Source of the DNA: Ceratopteris richardii
Lineage: Eukaryota; Streptophyta; Polypodiopsida; Polypodiales; Pteridaceae
Direction: 5' to 3'
DNA length: 64,000 nt
Assembly: GCA_020310875.1 (NCBI GenBank)
Contig: CM035417.1
Coordinates: 92,885,212-92,949,211, forward strand
How positions within the stretch are numbered: position 1 is the first letter of the stretch; each line of letters begins with the position of its first letter. The notes under the pieces were generated by a model. It was not told the origin of the DNA and searched no databases. It was given only the letters and a program-made list of their open reading frames with translations. The translations under genes were made by a program, and so were the position numbers. This document shows, in pieces, positions 11,640-23,696 of the stretch.

Positions 11640-13782
11640 TCTTGTGGAATTCTTGAACCTTGATTGGTGCTCTTTGAAGGTTTTCACAAGTACGATCACT
11701 AATGTCATACCCTTTCCAATGAATAAGGTATTCCAATCTTCCTCATGATATTCTGGAATCTAGGACATGCTCGACTTCAAATTCTTCATGATCATCAATC
11801 TCGATAGGTGGTGAAGGACTAGGTCTCTCCCCCCTCAATGGTGAAATTTGATATGGTTCCAACATGGATACATGGAAAACTAGATGTATTCTCATAGTAC
11901 TTGGTAGCTGGAGCTTGAAGGTGACTGGATTGATCTTGGCCAAGATGATAAATGGACCAAATCTTTGATGATCTAACTTTGCACAAGGTCTTGAGGTTTG
12001 CAAATTGTTTCTGAGTAACCATACTTTATCCCCAATTTGATACGATGGATTCTGGACACGATGTTGATCTGCATAGTACTTATATTGTTCTTGAGCTTTA
12101 TGGATCTCTTCCTTGAGTTCTTTGTGAATGTCCGTCAGGTACTGGGCCTTGTCTCTAGGAGCTGGGTTCTTGACATGATTTGAGAGTTGTATATCCACCT
12201 TTGGATGTTGTCCATAATTTGCAAAGAAGGGAGTCTACTTGGTAGATGCATGAACACTATTTTTATAAGCAAACTCTACAAAGGGTAAAAGCTCAAACCA
12301 ATCATTTTGATGATAGTTGCTAGTGCAACAGAGATATTGCTCTAGGACTTGATTCACCCGTTTTGTTTGTCCATCAGTCTGTGGATGATTTGTTGTAGAT
12401 AGTTTAACTTGCACACCAAGGAGCTTGCAAAGACTGTTCCAAAAGCTGGATATGAATTGTGGAGCTCGATCACTGACAATGTCATCAAGCAATCCATGAA
12501 GCCTAAATATATACCTGAGAAAAATTCTAGCAGTGGCTGCACCTGTGATTGCCTTGGTAGTTGGAATTAAGTGTGCCATCTTTGTAAATCTATACACAAT
12601 ATCAAGAATGGCATCACACTTATCTGACTTTGGTAGATCTGTGATGAAATCCATAGACAATGAAGCCCATGGCCTTTCTGGAATAGGTAGAGGTTGTAAG
12701 AGGCCATGAGATTTATGTTGGGGTACCTTAGATCTATTGCAAGTATCACATGTTTGAATGTATTCTTTGACTTCCTTCCACATCTGAGGCCACCAAAAGT
12801 CCCTTGATATGAGTTCTATTGTTTTGTTCACTCCAAAATGTCTTGCTGCAAGGTTGTCATGGCGTTGTTGAAGCACTTGGATCCTGGATTTTCCTGGAGG
12901 GACATACAATAGGTTCTTATATAGTAGTAACCCATCCTTTTCCTGAAATTCGTTTACTTCTTGGAATTTTCCTTCTTGAGCTTTCTTCTTAACATTACAA
13001 AACAATTCATCCTGTGGTAGATTCTCACGGATCAACTGATTCAAAGCTGAATCTTCATGATGGCTTGAAGAGATAGCTGCTAACTAGAGATGCTCAGGCT
13101 TGAGTAATACACTCTCTTGTTGATCAAAGGCCTCTTCACCCTTCTTTGGTGCAAGATAAGATCTTCTGGACAGGGCATCTGACTGACATTGTTGACGTCT
13201 TGGACGATATGTGATGACAAAGTCGAATCTGGATAAAAAGTTACTCCATCGAGATTGCCTTCTATTGAGAATCCGGGTGGTCATAAAAATACTCTAGGTT
13301 CTTGTGATCTGAATACACAGTGACTTTATAAGCTGCTCCTTCTAGATGGTGACGCCATGTATCAAACGTGTCTACTATGGCAAGAAGTTCTTTATCATGA
13401 ATTTCATAATTAATTCCTAGAGGGGAAAACTTCCTTGAATGATATGCAATTGGATGTAGGCGTCCATCATCTCCATATTGGGAAAGAATGGCCCCTAGAG
13501 AAAAGTCTGATGCATCTGTCTCAAGGAAGAAGGGCTTACTGGAATCAGGATGAACTAGAATTGGAGCGGTAGTAAATGCTGATTTCAAGGTCTGAAAGGC
13601 CTTTTTTGCTTCTTCAGTCCATGAAATTTGGAGTTCCATCTAAGCTTGCTAAGAGGTGTCACTATCTTGGAGTAATTTCTGATGAATATCCTGTAGAAAT
13701 TGGCAAAACCCAAAAAACATTGTACATCTCGAACACATGAAGGTGGTTGCCAATCAAGGATTGTCTCAATCTTCTTAGGATA
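11640..13782 (-). pseudogene. gypsy-1 pol, 3' half: RT end, RNase H, integrase, chromodomain
   Basis: Read on the minus strand: the end of the reverse transcriptase (LGFANFYR, about 13690), RNase H ([12 protein letters not shown], about 13500; [12 protein letters not shown]), an integrase with an H-H-C-C module (HFGVNKT to CDTCNRSK, about 12720-12850) and DDE core (MDFITDLP, VSDRAPQF, TDGQTKRVNQ), then a basic C-terminal module (VWLLRNN, FGPFII) and a chromodomain (FEVEHVLDSR, LEYLIHWKGY, about 11700-11790). Chromodomains bind modified histone H3 and steer integration in chromoviruses. Not a host gene; broken. Confidence 0.9.
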
Positions 13783-14279
13783 GGCACAAGTGCGTGAGTG
13801 AGAAGCACACTAACATGCACACACATACACACACACGCGCACACACGGCAAGAACAAAGAGAGTAAGACAATGGAATCACTTCTATTGCAACAAAGTTCT
13901 CATACAAGCTCAAAACTACAAGAAGCTAGCCCAAAAATGAGCTCTCTAGCTCTATTTATAGTTTTTGACTAGCTTTGGCCCTGTCCAGACCTAGTGTCCG
14001 GCCTAGTTAAAAATTAGGTTCCAGGGCTTATTTGAGGGCTCAAACGAGATCTAAAAATTATGAAAATTGGCAGGCAACTACTTCTAAGGCCCCTCAAGCT
14101 CAAGGACTCCTCGGCTTGTACAAAATGGAGCTACAAAAAGGTGAAAATGGTATTTACAGGGGTTTTTAGTGATGAGAATCACTTTTAACTGGTGTAATGG
14201 TTTTGAAAAAATAAAGGGTTGCCTTAGTGCTAGATCTGCTTGTATGCTCGTACTTGCTTCTTCTCGTATACAGCCAACA
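13783..14279 (-). repeat. 3' LTR of gypsy-2
   Basis: 497 bp matching 43466-43962 except at about four positions; the right-hand copy is longer at its other end. Starts TGTTGGCTGTATA on the minus strand, next to the purine tract. Contains CA-rich dinucleotide sequence at about 13810-13850. Confidence 0.92.
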
Positions 14280-14290
14280 CTCTCCCCCCC

Positions 14291-15297
14291 CTAGCGTCTG
14301 TCGCCTCTGACAGACCTCTGCTCCACTGTTTGATCAATGTACTCTTGCAGGAGGTCGGTTGCCACTTCTTGTTCCTTGATGCGTAGTCCCCGAACCAAGT
14401 CTCTCTGGAGGGTCTCCCAATTGACTGCACCCGGTATGTCTGGTTGTGGCGTTGTGTAGAGTTCTGAGTGCATGGTTTGTTCACACGCAAATAGATGGAG
14501 CAGGTGGGTTGGGCCTGGTGCGAACACTTCTGAGTGTGACTCCCAGAACCCCGTGGTAAACATATCGTCGAAAGTTTGCTTATAGCAGGCAGGGAGATAT
14601 CTGATGCGTGCGTGCCATGCATAAGCAACTCGTATGCTTGGGGTTGTGCTCATATCATATAGGAGGTCATAATTACCATTGATGAAACCGGGAATCGGAG
14701 GCTGAATATGACATACATTGCGGAAAGTTTTGAGCACCACCTGCATCATATCGAATATCTTGAGCATCATCTGGGCAGCCACATCTGGCATGGGGTGGAG
14801 GCGTGGCATCCAATGTCTGATGGTTGCTATCATGTAAGATACTGTGGGGGTGCCGGTTGGGGGTGCAATGGCAGGGTAATTAAGCCATTCTCTACAGGTT
14901 ACATTGTTCTGAACCTTGATGGCGAAGGCTTTCCATGATCTTCTTCTTTGTACTGGCCCATAACAAGGGTTATACTTCAAATGCATGGGAGCGTGATCCC
15001 ATGTTCTTAGCATGTCCGGGTATGTTTCCAGTAATCTTTGCCTCCAAGTAGGTTGGAAAATCGCCCCTTTTCTAGCTGCCTCTGGTATATCTTCTGGTTC
15101 GAACTGGGTGGCGAAGGTAGGGCACTTGTTGGTGACTCTTTTGATCTCTACGTTGTAGTCCGCCAACAATACAAAATATGGCTTATATTGTAATTCAGAG
15201 CTCGTGATGAGTCGTCTAGGAGCAAGGTGCCTGAAATACTCAGATTGAAGTATGGTTTCTTCAATGGCCTTCATTGCTAGCATCTGAGTTGCTACGC
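14291..15297 (-). CDS. gypsy-2 extra ORF, downstream part (unknown function)
   Basis: About 330 codons open on the minus strand between the 3' LTR of gypsy-2 and the insertion point of gypsy-3. The protein is rich in aromatic residues, His and Met (for example YACHAR-like and HWMPRLHPM stretches) and ends in an acidic and basic tail. I recognise no domain, and no membrane segment stands out. It lies in sense orientation after integrase, where plant gypsy elements of the Athila and Tat groups sometimes carry an extra, env-like or unassigned ORF. gypsy-3 separates it from the part at 28759-32030. Unlikely to be a host gene. Confidence 0.7.
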
Positions 15298-17840
15298 TGT
15301 CGCGATGGATCGTGGAAAGGAGGGAGGAAGTCGAACGAGAGTTTACTAGAGAAGAATGTAAGAACTTGTATGGAGCTTCAAAAGCTCAAGCTCTTAACAA
15401 GAGGGAAAAGAATGCTTAGGTACTGAGAAATTGTTTGAGTGATGAGCATTCTTACAATTTATACATCCAATCAAGTTTTTAATAGACTCGTACTCTTAAG
15501 TAAGCGAAACTCCTAAACCTTCCTAGAAGGAAGTAGGTATAAATTCTTCAACTCTTTAAAAGCATATGCACAACAAGTACATTGACAAACAAAGGGTTTC
15601 GAATTACGTGACAATAGAGGAAAAACTTCTTGTATTCACCGTCCTATATTTTTCTTAATTAAGCAACGTTATGAGTATCAAAAGGAATAATTGTTCTTTC
15701 ATATTATTTGAAAGAGAAAAGCTCCAAACATTGATTGCATTTTTACGTGCGTAGGAGTAGCAATATTTTCCCACGATGTTTGTGAACAAGTAACGACAGA
15801 TGCATCTATTATATACACAAACATATGTGTTAAGTATACGCCTTATATGCTATGTGCAATATTTTACTTTTGCGCATAACCCTATCATTCTCATCTTTAC
15901 AATACATCCTGCAGAGAATGTAGCGAAATGTACTCTATATTTTCGATGAAATGTGAAAACATTGAAGTCAGAAGAGCGGATTCTTTTTTATTCCATAACT
16001 GTTCAGACATATAAGATAAACAAAATGTTAACTATATGTTTATATTTATATACATAAGATGAAGTAACTTGGATATCCTCAGATGAATATTTTTGAAAAT
16101 CGGTTCACAGCAACACATAATATCTTATGTAGATCATTTGAAAGCAAGCGTCATATTTATGCGCAATCACCATGTTCAGAGATTTATTAAAATGATCATA
16201 TCAGAATATAGCACATGGTAGTCTGAAGAGATTAAGTTCGATCTTCACAGAAACTGTCAGAATGTACTAGCATCATTAGAAGATAGTGTAAAGAGTTACG
16301 TGAATTCATTTCAATGAAACAATAACATGACAGAAGTCGCAAATACATCCATGGAAAATCACTATTCTAGATCAAACTATACGAAATTATGTGCACAGAT
16401 GATGCAATACCAAATGAGATACCATTATCTAAGCTTCAAAATGAGCAGCGTCTAGTTCTGATACAGTAGATACATTCCAGGAACTACATCGCTTATAGAA
16501 ACAAAAGAATTTGAAGTGCACACCTGTCTGATGCAAATGATTGCAACTCTTCATATTAAACTGCAAACATCATATTGTTTTGCAAATGAGATGGAAGCGA
16601 TCGCCTATGGCCCAGTATGTCAATTCTTTCTGGTCTCATATCATTCAAAAATGAAGCTATATATGACGCTTCTTCCATTAATCATACAGAAATTTCAAGG
16701 AACAGACATGGACATCGAGCGTCTCGGTTGTCATTAACATGGAGTAACAGATCGGTATTTCAAAGTGCCCCCCTATGCTCCCACAGTAAAAGCTCTGCAG
16801 AAAATGTTGATGCCTATGGACATAGTTTATTAGTTATTTATCGGGGATAATGGAACATGATAATGGAACATGATAATGGAACATACAACCATCATCATGA
16901 ATGCCTAACTTACTTTAATAGATCATCAGGATCGTGCTATAAAGTTTTTACATGCGACATCAGAATAGATTGTTACCGGAAAGAGTGCAGAAGTTCATCG
17001 GAAAGGAAGAAAAAGAATTCGCCCGTGCAAAATGATAGCATCATAAGGTTTCACCAATTCTGCACTTATCCCTACTTTGACGTCCGTGGCAGAAGGCAGA
17101 GCTGATGGTTCTTTCCCGAAGCGAAGCTGGTACAATCAACCGAGATGGAGACCAAGAAGAGATCCCCTTTGCCTTGTCTTTCCCAAAGGATCAGCAGCAC
17201 TCCTCCTCAGATAAGTAACGCTTCCCCCTCTCCGTCTGTTGTCCTCCTCTGTGCCTCAGACTTCCGCCAGCGAGATTGACCAAACTTTTTCTTAGACGTG
17301 ATAGGGACAGCAGGCCAAAAAAAACCTTTCCCCATCCCTCGTCACACATGCTGCCTGAAATTCCCCTGCTGCTTCTCCTCGACTTTTCCTTCCTGCCATT
17401 CACGTGATGCTTCCTTCCATAATCTTCTTCTGCCAGGTGTCGACTTCACACACAAAAAACCCGTTTTCTTTTGCCACATGCACACATATATTTACGTATT
17501 GGCACACGTTCCTTTCATTCTATCTCTTTATTTTCTCTTTTATTTTATACAACGTTGTTACCTTTAGTTTTTATTCAAAAAACTCACACATTTATCTTCG
17601 ATGCTCACATTAACATTCTTTGAAGGTGCAAGCAAATTTTAAAACTAAGGAATGTGATTCAATCATATGTATGCAAAAAGGTGGATTAAAATCTTGATCA
17701 AGGATAGGTATCACCTGATTATCCCTTTGAAGACCTCTTTCCATTTAAATTGGATATTACCTTTATATTTACCTTCAATGAAGCTTTAAAACGGTGTTCC
17801 CTACTTGACTATCAAGCTTTAAATTCGAATCTTGACCACA
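15298..17840 (-). repeat. 3' LTR of gypsy-3
   Basis: 2,543 bp, TG...CA ends, no long ORF. Same length as 26216-28758 and almost identical; differences seen near 17367, 17438 and 17760. AT-rich with a C-rich patch around 17220-17400. Such long LTRs are unusual for an element with a 98-bp leader. Confidence 0.95.
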
Positions 17841-19358
17841 TCCACCCCCTCTGAACCTGTGCATCCTCCGGATGCGCCAACCTTGCATTCATAACATCAA
17901 ACACAAGCAAGGATCAAGTAGTCATAGCATATAAACAAGACTTAAAGAAAATTTTAACTTGATGCATGAAATCTGAAAACACATTGAACTTGGCATACAT
18001 TAAGAGAAGAGGGTAGACAAAAACATCTCATACAACATATCAGAATACACTAATGCACTTAGACTAGAAATCATATGAGTAAATCGAAAACTTCTTAGCT
18101 CTCTCGTTAACTCGACCCGGTCAGATCTAGTAGCCTATCTGAAGCATTTGCATATACCAGTCTTCACTAACTCGATTTATGAAACTCGCTTCTGGCTTCC
18201 CTATTGATCTTCCATCATCTGAACCCCATCAGACCCTTTTCTTATTTTTCTCATATTTTTATTCTGTTTTTCTTTATTTTAATTCTTTATCCCAGCTCAA
18301 CCTTTATATCTTTGCTTTTATCTTTATTTTATTTATTTTTCCACACTTTTCGGCCTATGTCGAAATCGGATGCGACTCGTGGACCTGACCACCCGGCCAG
18401 GTTTAGACCACCCATCTACCGACCCGACATAGCGCACGATGCACAATGTCAGCCTCATACGAAATTAACGTCAGCTCGTGGCTCTAACCACCCGGTCAGA
18501 GTGACTCCACCCGCCTATCAACCCGTATGAGCGCGTAACAACATGTAGGTTAGGCCATACGACACAACTAGCGTCAGCTCGTGGCCCTGATCACCCGACC
18601 AAGGTAGTTCCACGCGCCTACTAGCTCATCGCAGCACCCAACAACACATACACATACACATAGATAGCTGGCTGGTATAAGAATTCTTTTCTCAAGATAT
18701 AATCTGTCTGAAGATTAGGTCAGATGAGAGATCAAGAGTAGAAGTCGAAGTGTCTCACTCATCAAGTGCTCGTAAACACTACTATATACAGATACTTAGT
18801 CTAGGTCTTCCCTTCACCTTCCTAGGTCTTGCTCTCGAAAGTTCTAGTCCATCTTCTAATCTTACTCATATGATCCTGGTCCTTATACATTACATGTAAT
18901 CTAATTAGTGGCACGAGATTTTTGTTCTTCTTAATTTTTCTTAATTATGCATTTATTTACATGTTATATGCCCAACCCATGTAGTCTTTTCATATGGATA
19001 TATATATATACATACATACACATATATGCATGAGAGAAAAAGAAACTGAAACAATAACATCTCACCAGTATAAAATCAGAAGCCGCTCGAGCTTGTCGCC
19101 TTTAATCATTCTTTCTTTAGAAAAAAACTTAAACTTGGTCATCCTGCATAAATCAGAAGCTTATTTCACACGAATTTATATAAAAATAGTTATTCAAAAG
19201 GAAAATATTACCTGGCTTTATTTATATATATTGGTATTCGTTTTCTTGCCGATCTCCGAGGATCTTTCCTGACTTTATTTTTCATAAAAAAAAAACCTAA
19301 CTTGATTCAAAATAAACATTATTTACACATAGCTTTAATACAACATTTTAATCTATCT
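17841..19358 (-). other. 3' untranslated region of gypsy-3
   Basis: About 1.5 kb without a credible gene between the last small ORF and the 3' LTR. It contains the purine tract at 17841-17853, a pyrimidine-rich stretch at 18230-18350, three tandem copies of a roughly 100-bp unit (18375-18650) and AT-rich sequence with a short TA/CATA run near 18996-19025. Confidence 0.7.
18375..18650. repeat. Approximately 100-bp tandem repeat, three copies, in gypsy-3
   Basis: Each unit holds CTCGTGG(C/A)CCTGA(T/C)CACCCG followed by a proline-codon-like CCAC(G/C)CGCCTA and a CATACGA...ACAACTA(A/G)CGTCAG segment: copies start near 18375, 18474 and 18574. The units are clearly related but diverged, so the array predates the last transposition (the flanking LTRs are near identical). 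Confidence 0.75.
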
Positions 19359-19796
19359 TTAAGACGTCTCACCCCCTTCACGTTCCCTACGGAACAAGGC
19401 AAGCTGTTGTAAAAGTTCTGCATATTCTGCTAAGTCACGACTATATACAAGAAGTGCTGTTGGGTCCACTTCCATATATGACTCACGGTCATCCGAAGTG
19501 TCATCTTCTCCATATGTTCGTGCCCTTCGATACCTGAGCACACTTCCTTCATTTAATGATGAGATCAAGGTCTCCCTAGTGATACGATCTTTAACAAACT
19601 CTTCTACAGGAATTCTTTCTTCATTTTCAGGTGTAGGGAGCAAGTAAGTCGATATGAAAGAACTATCTAAGGTTCTCCCTTCAGGCACACTCCTTGACGT
19701 CTCTCTAAATCTTTCAGGAATGCTACCCTCAGGAATGGATGTATCATTGGAATCTTCACTGTCCATTTCAGATCCTAAGATAGTTAAACAGTCCAA
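19359..19796 (-). CDS. gypsy-3 small acidic ORF downstream of pol (unknown)
   Basis: 145 codons on the minus strand, starting about 250 bp after the end of pol. The product is very acidic and Ser/Glu-rich, with a motif cluster SIPEGSIPERF and a Leu-rich end (AEYAELLQQLALFRRERE) that could form a short helix. I recognise no family. It is inside the element and likely translated only from element RNA, if at all. It could be a separate small protein or a separately expressed tail. Confidence 0.5.
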   Translation of the reverse strand: MDCLTILGSEMDSEDSNDTSIPEGSIPERFRETSRSVPEGRTLDSSFISTYLLPTPENEERIPVEEFVKDRITRETLISSLNEGSVLRYRRARTYGEDDTSDDRESYMEVDPTALLVYSRDLAEYAELLQQLALFRREREGGETS

Positions 19797-20049
19797 TCAA
19801 ACCTAAAAGACTTCCTATTAATAACCTGATCACAAATCTCTGTCAGTACCCTGCAAGGAACAAAATTAGTATTAATAGAATGTCATGAATAAGTAAAACA
19901 CATACATTTAATTCATTTGCTGCTTTACTTATTTATTACATCTAGACGGATTCGTATCTTGTTATTTGTCTACATGGTTTTATTATATACATACATATAT
20001 TTATACATGTTTTTATATATATATACATCATCTTACGATATAATTTATT

Positions 20050-23000
20050 TTAATCATTTTCCTTATTGATGTCTTCATCTTCATCATCTCCACTTCCTTC
20101 CTCTTCACTTCCCTCTTCTTCGTCTTCATTTATTATTGTCTCATAATTCTCATTCTCTCTTCTTTTAAAGAGCTTAACTCTCTTTCCAGCAATTAAATCC
20201 TTTAACTTGGTCCCATCTAATTCTCTAAGTGAGTATGTTCCATTATCAAAAACTTTACATACCACATAGGGACCAAACCATCTCTTAACCAGTTTTCTTC
20301 GAGCTTCATATTGAGTATTCAATGAGCTATCATAGACAAGTACCCAGTCTCCTTCCTTCAACCTTTTAGGCCTTAACCTGTGGGACTTATCAAATGCAAC
20401 TTTATTTTTCTCTCTAGAAGCTCTAAGCTTAAATGCAGCTTCTTCTACCAGATTTCTTCCTCTCTCTAGTTGAAGAATCCGCACTGCTAGAAGATCTTCT
20501 CTCGACACCTCGTCTTCCCAAGGCAAGGAAGTCCATGCTAAAGTATGTGACTCTGTCGGCAAAATAGGTTTTTGACAATACATCAGTTCTGCTGGCATAT
20601 ATCCAGTAGTCCTAGTGTATGTCATCCTGTCTGCCCAAAGGGCAAAGGGAAGGTAATTTGGCCAATTCTTTATTTTCCCCTCACAAGCCTTAGCCAAAGC
20701 TTTAATAATTGGTGGGTGACCACGCTCAATTTTACCATTAGCTTCGGGATTGTAAGCAGTGGTGAGCGATAATCGAATTCCATATTTTTTAAAGAAGTCT
20801 TTGGCTTCCTGAGCATCAAGCTCACCTTTATCGGCAACTATTTTCTCCACATAACCAAATCTACTAAACACATCTTCTAATAGAAACTTGCATACATTGC
20901 TTGTAGTTTTCGTCCTTAGAGCTCTTCCTTCAACATGATTTGTTAGATCTTCTCTTGCTAACACAATATACCTCATCTGATGCACCCCTAATGGCATTGT
21001 AACTAAATCAACAACCCACTTATAGTGAATATTAAGAGGATATGTTGGATGTAATTCATCTCTATGTCTAACATTGGAGTACATCTGGCAAGGTTTACAA
21101 GTGGCTACGTAATTTTGGGTATCCACATACATCCCAGGCCACCAGTATCTTTCCCTTATCTTTTCATAAGTTCCTTGAAAGCCTTTATGACCGGCCCATA
21201 GTGAGCTATGCATTTCACGCATAATCCTTCCTCTCGAATCTTCACAACCTACAACTCGCTGGGGCATCTTACCTATTCCAATCCTTCGCTTCCAGAGTAA
21301 TCCATCTTTCAGGAAATAATTGCTTGACTTTCTTCGAATGGTACGAAATTTTTCTTTGCTCCAACTAAGATCAGGACACTTCATACTTAAATATCTCCCG
21401 ATTTCCTTCCACTCATTTTCATATTCGTCTTCATTAAATCTTTCTGTTATTCCTATTTGGATCTTGTAAGGTTCTTCTTCTATCCACATGTTATCTTTCC
21501 CTCTTCCTAAGCTTCTTTGAACTTCTCTTGAAGACTCAGTACAAATCCCAAGCCTTCCATTTTGACGCTTAGGCTCTTTTCTATTTAGTCCAGTAGATGC
21601 TTCATTTAGGCTCAAATTATGTACATGTGAAGCATAAAAGTCCAGACCTATCTCTTCATCATTAGAAGTCATCGAATCTTCATTTTCATATATAGCTCGT
21701 GATAGCATATCAGCCACCACATTATTCCTTCCAGCTATATGAACAAACTCAGGGTTTAGTGACTTAATGTATGCTATCCATCTTAACATGGCAATGTCTG
21801 CAGTGGAACAATTCACGATCATTCCCAACAATGGTAAACAATCTGTTTCCACTACCACATTTGCCCCAATCAGATATTCTTTATCATTCTTTAGTGCAGT
21901 CACTATTCCCCAAAGTTCTCGCTTAATTTGAGGGTAACCTCTCTGGCGAACATTTAGAACTTTAGCTCCGAAACGAATTGCATATCTTTTTCCTTCATCA
22001 TCCTCTTGGCCAATCGCCCAACCTATACCTGTCGGACTCGTATCTATGGTGATATAAATTTCTTTATTATCAGTATAATCAGCCTTTCTAAGCAATGGAG
22101 CTTCTGCAAGTGCTTTCTTTAATTTTCTCACAGCTTGAGTATGGATATCTTTCCATTGAAATCTTTGCCCTTTCCTAAGCAATTGATAAAGTGGGTCAGC
22201 AATATGGGCAAAATGGGGAATCCATACAACATAGAAAACACATGCCCCAAGAAACCTCCTTACTTCAGTGATCGAGGAGCAGACCTCTTTCATGTGTTGA
22301 ATGGCATCTACTTTCTTTGGACATGGCTTCCTTCCTTTAGGTCCACATAAACTTCCTACTATTAAAACCTCTTGCACTCCAAATACTGATTTTTCAGCAG
22401 ACAATGTCAAATGAACCTCTTCCAGCCGACTGAGAATGGATTCGCAATCAGTTATGTGCTTTTTAACAAAATTCCTACATCCATCCTCATCAAGAGTCTC
22501 GTCTCTATCTCTTTCTTCACAGCCTTTAATAGGGACATCGTCAATGAATGGCATAGTCAGATGTGGAATAAAATCCCTAAGAATTTTATGCATACCATTC
22601 ATCATATGTGCCACCGAGTTCGTGGCACCTTGCGGCAAAGTGCACATGCGCACAAGCCCAAGTGGTGTCCTCATAGTGGTCAAATCACGGCTTTCGAGAG
22701 CTAGCTGGAATTGATCATATCCAGAGTGTAAATCTCCCATTGAATAAATAGATCTTCCTGCAAAGGCTTCTGCATATTCGTCTACAATAGGCCCAGTTCC
22801 CATATTTCTAATTGTCACTTTATTCACTGGCTGTAGATCTTGGATAAATCTTAATGACCCATTCTTCTTTGGTACAGTAAACCAACGGTTAGAATAAGGA
22901 GCACTTGATGGCTCAAGAATCCCCATTCTAATCTTGTCATTCAACAGATCAATTAGCTTTGAAATATGAGCTTTTGGTACCGGAATTGGTTTGAGATTCC

Positions 23001-23664
23001 AAGGTACATGTGGTATTGTGAAAATTATCATAGGTGTCACCACAGACGGATCTACACATCCAATTTCTTGGACATTGAAAGAAAAGGCTTTTCCATGCTT
23101 AAATAACATCCGAGAGAATACATTCTTCTCTTTTTCGCTGAGGAAACCATCTTTCCCCAATTGAATTTGCTCAAGTGTTTCTTTAGTGAATTTATGGCCT
23201 ATTTTTCTTTTATCTCTGAGAGGTGGCTGAGATTTTACATCATCCATAAGTTTATTACTATCTTCAGGAAGCGGAACTGCGACTGGCTTTATCTTTTTAT
23301 CAATTGTTTTGTATTTTGTTTCAACGAAGACTTCTTTACCTGTTTCATCTTGCTCAAACTTTGCTATTTCCTTATACATGGAAATAGAGTGCGTTTGAAT
23401 CACATAATCACTCCTTTTTCCTTGAATTAACTCTTGCAGATCAAACAATGTGTCTGCAAAGGATATCTCATCAAAGACTCCGGAGATTTCCTCGTCGAAG
23501 TTAAGCACTCTACATCCATGAAAGTTTCTTTGAAGATCTACTATGTATTGTTTTTCCCACTTTTTTAACTCAGAAAAAACACGAAACTGAAATGAATTTG
23601 TCGAAGAAAGTGCTATAAAACTTGATATAAACATATTTACATTCGGGATCTTTTCACTTTTCAA
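20050..23664 (-). CDS. gypsy-3 pol: reverse transcriptase, RNase H, integrase
   Basis: 1,204 codons on the minus strand. Residues about 150-480 form the reverse transcriptase: NRWFTVPKKNGSLRFIQDLQ, SMGDLHSGYDQ, TPLG and LPQGATNS, with active-site box FIDD instead of the usual YVDD. RNase H follows (TIDTSPTGIGWAIGQ, VVETDCLPLL, AGRNNVVADMLSR). The integrase has an H-H-C-C module (HSSLWAGHKG to CKPCQMY) and a DDE core (WVVDLVT, IVADKGELD, NPEANGKIERG), then a GPY/F-type module (RWFGPYVVCKV, GTYSLRELDG, AGKRVKLF). No chromodomain; the end is a Glu/Asp-rich tail. FIDDVPIKG, SRDLTT, IERGHPP and ELDGT..AGKR are features I associate with basidiomycete gypsy pol. The frame is open throughout. Confidence 0.95.
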   Translation of the reverse strand: MKSEKIPNVNMFISSFIALSSTNSFQFRVFSELKKWEKQYIVDLQRNFHGCRVLNFDEEISGVFDEISFADTLFDLQELIQGKRSDYVIQTHSISMYKEIAKFEQDETGKEVFVETKYKTIDKKIKPVAVPLPEDSNKLMDDVKSQPPLRDKRKIGHKFTKETLEQIQLGKDGFLSEKEKNVFSRMLFKHGKAFSFNVQEIGCVDPSVVTPMIIFTIPHVPWNLKPIPVPKAHISKLIDLLNDKIRMGILEPSSAPYSNRWFTVPKKNGSLRFIQDLQPVNKVTIRNMGTGPIVDEYAEAFAGRSIYSMGDLHSGYDQFQLALESRDLTTMRTPLGLVRMCTLPQGATNSVAHMMNGMHKILRDFIPHLTMPFIDDVPIKGCEERDRDETLDEDGCRNFVKKHITDCESILSRLEEVHLTLSAEKSVFGVQEVLIVGSLCGPKGRKPCPKKVDAIQHMKEVCSSITEVRRFLGACVFYVVWIPHFAHIADPLYQLLRKGQRFQWKDIHTQAVRKLKKALAEAPLLRKADYTDNKEIYITIDTSPTGIGWAIGQEDDEGKRYAIRFGAKVLNVRQRGYPQIKRELWGIVTALKNDKEYLIGANVVVETDCLPLLGMIVNCSTADIAMLRWIAYIKSLNPEFVHIAGRNNVVADMLSRAIYENEDSMTSNDEEIGLDFYASHVHNLSLNEASTGLNRKEPKRQNGRLGICTESSREVQRSLGRGKDNMWIEEEPYKIQIGITERFNEDEYENEWKEIGRYLSMKCPDLSWSKEKFRTIRRKSSNYFLKDGLLWKRRIGIGKMPQRVVGCEDSRGRIMREMHSSLWAGHKGFQGTYEKIRERYWWPGMYVDTQNYVATCKPCQMYSNVRHRDELHPTYPLNIHYKWVVDLVTMPLGVHQMRYIVLAREDLTNHVEGRALRTKTTSNVCKFLLEDVFSRFGYVEKIVADKGELDAQEAKDFFKKYGIRLSLTTAYNPEANGKIERGHPPIIKALAKACEGKIKNWPNYLPFALWADRMTYTRTTGYMPAELMYCQKPILPTESHTLAWTSLPWEDEVSREDLLAVRILQLERGRNLVEEAAFKLRASREKNKVAFDKSHRLRPKRLKEGDWVLVYDSSLNTQYEARRKLVKRWFGPYVVCKVFDNGTYSLRELDGTKLKDLIAGKRVKLFKRRENENYETIINEDEEEGSEEEGSGDDEDEDINKEND

Positions 23665-23696
23665 GCTTTCATAGTCCCGACTTATGAAAGCTTCCT

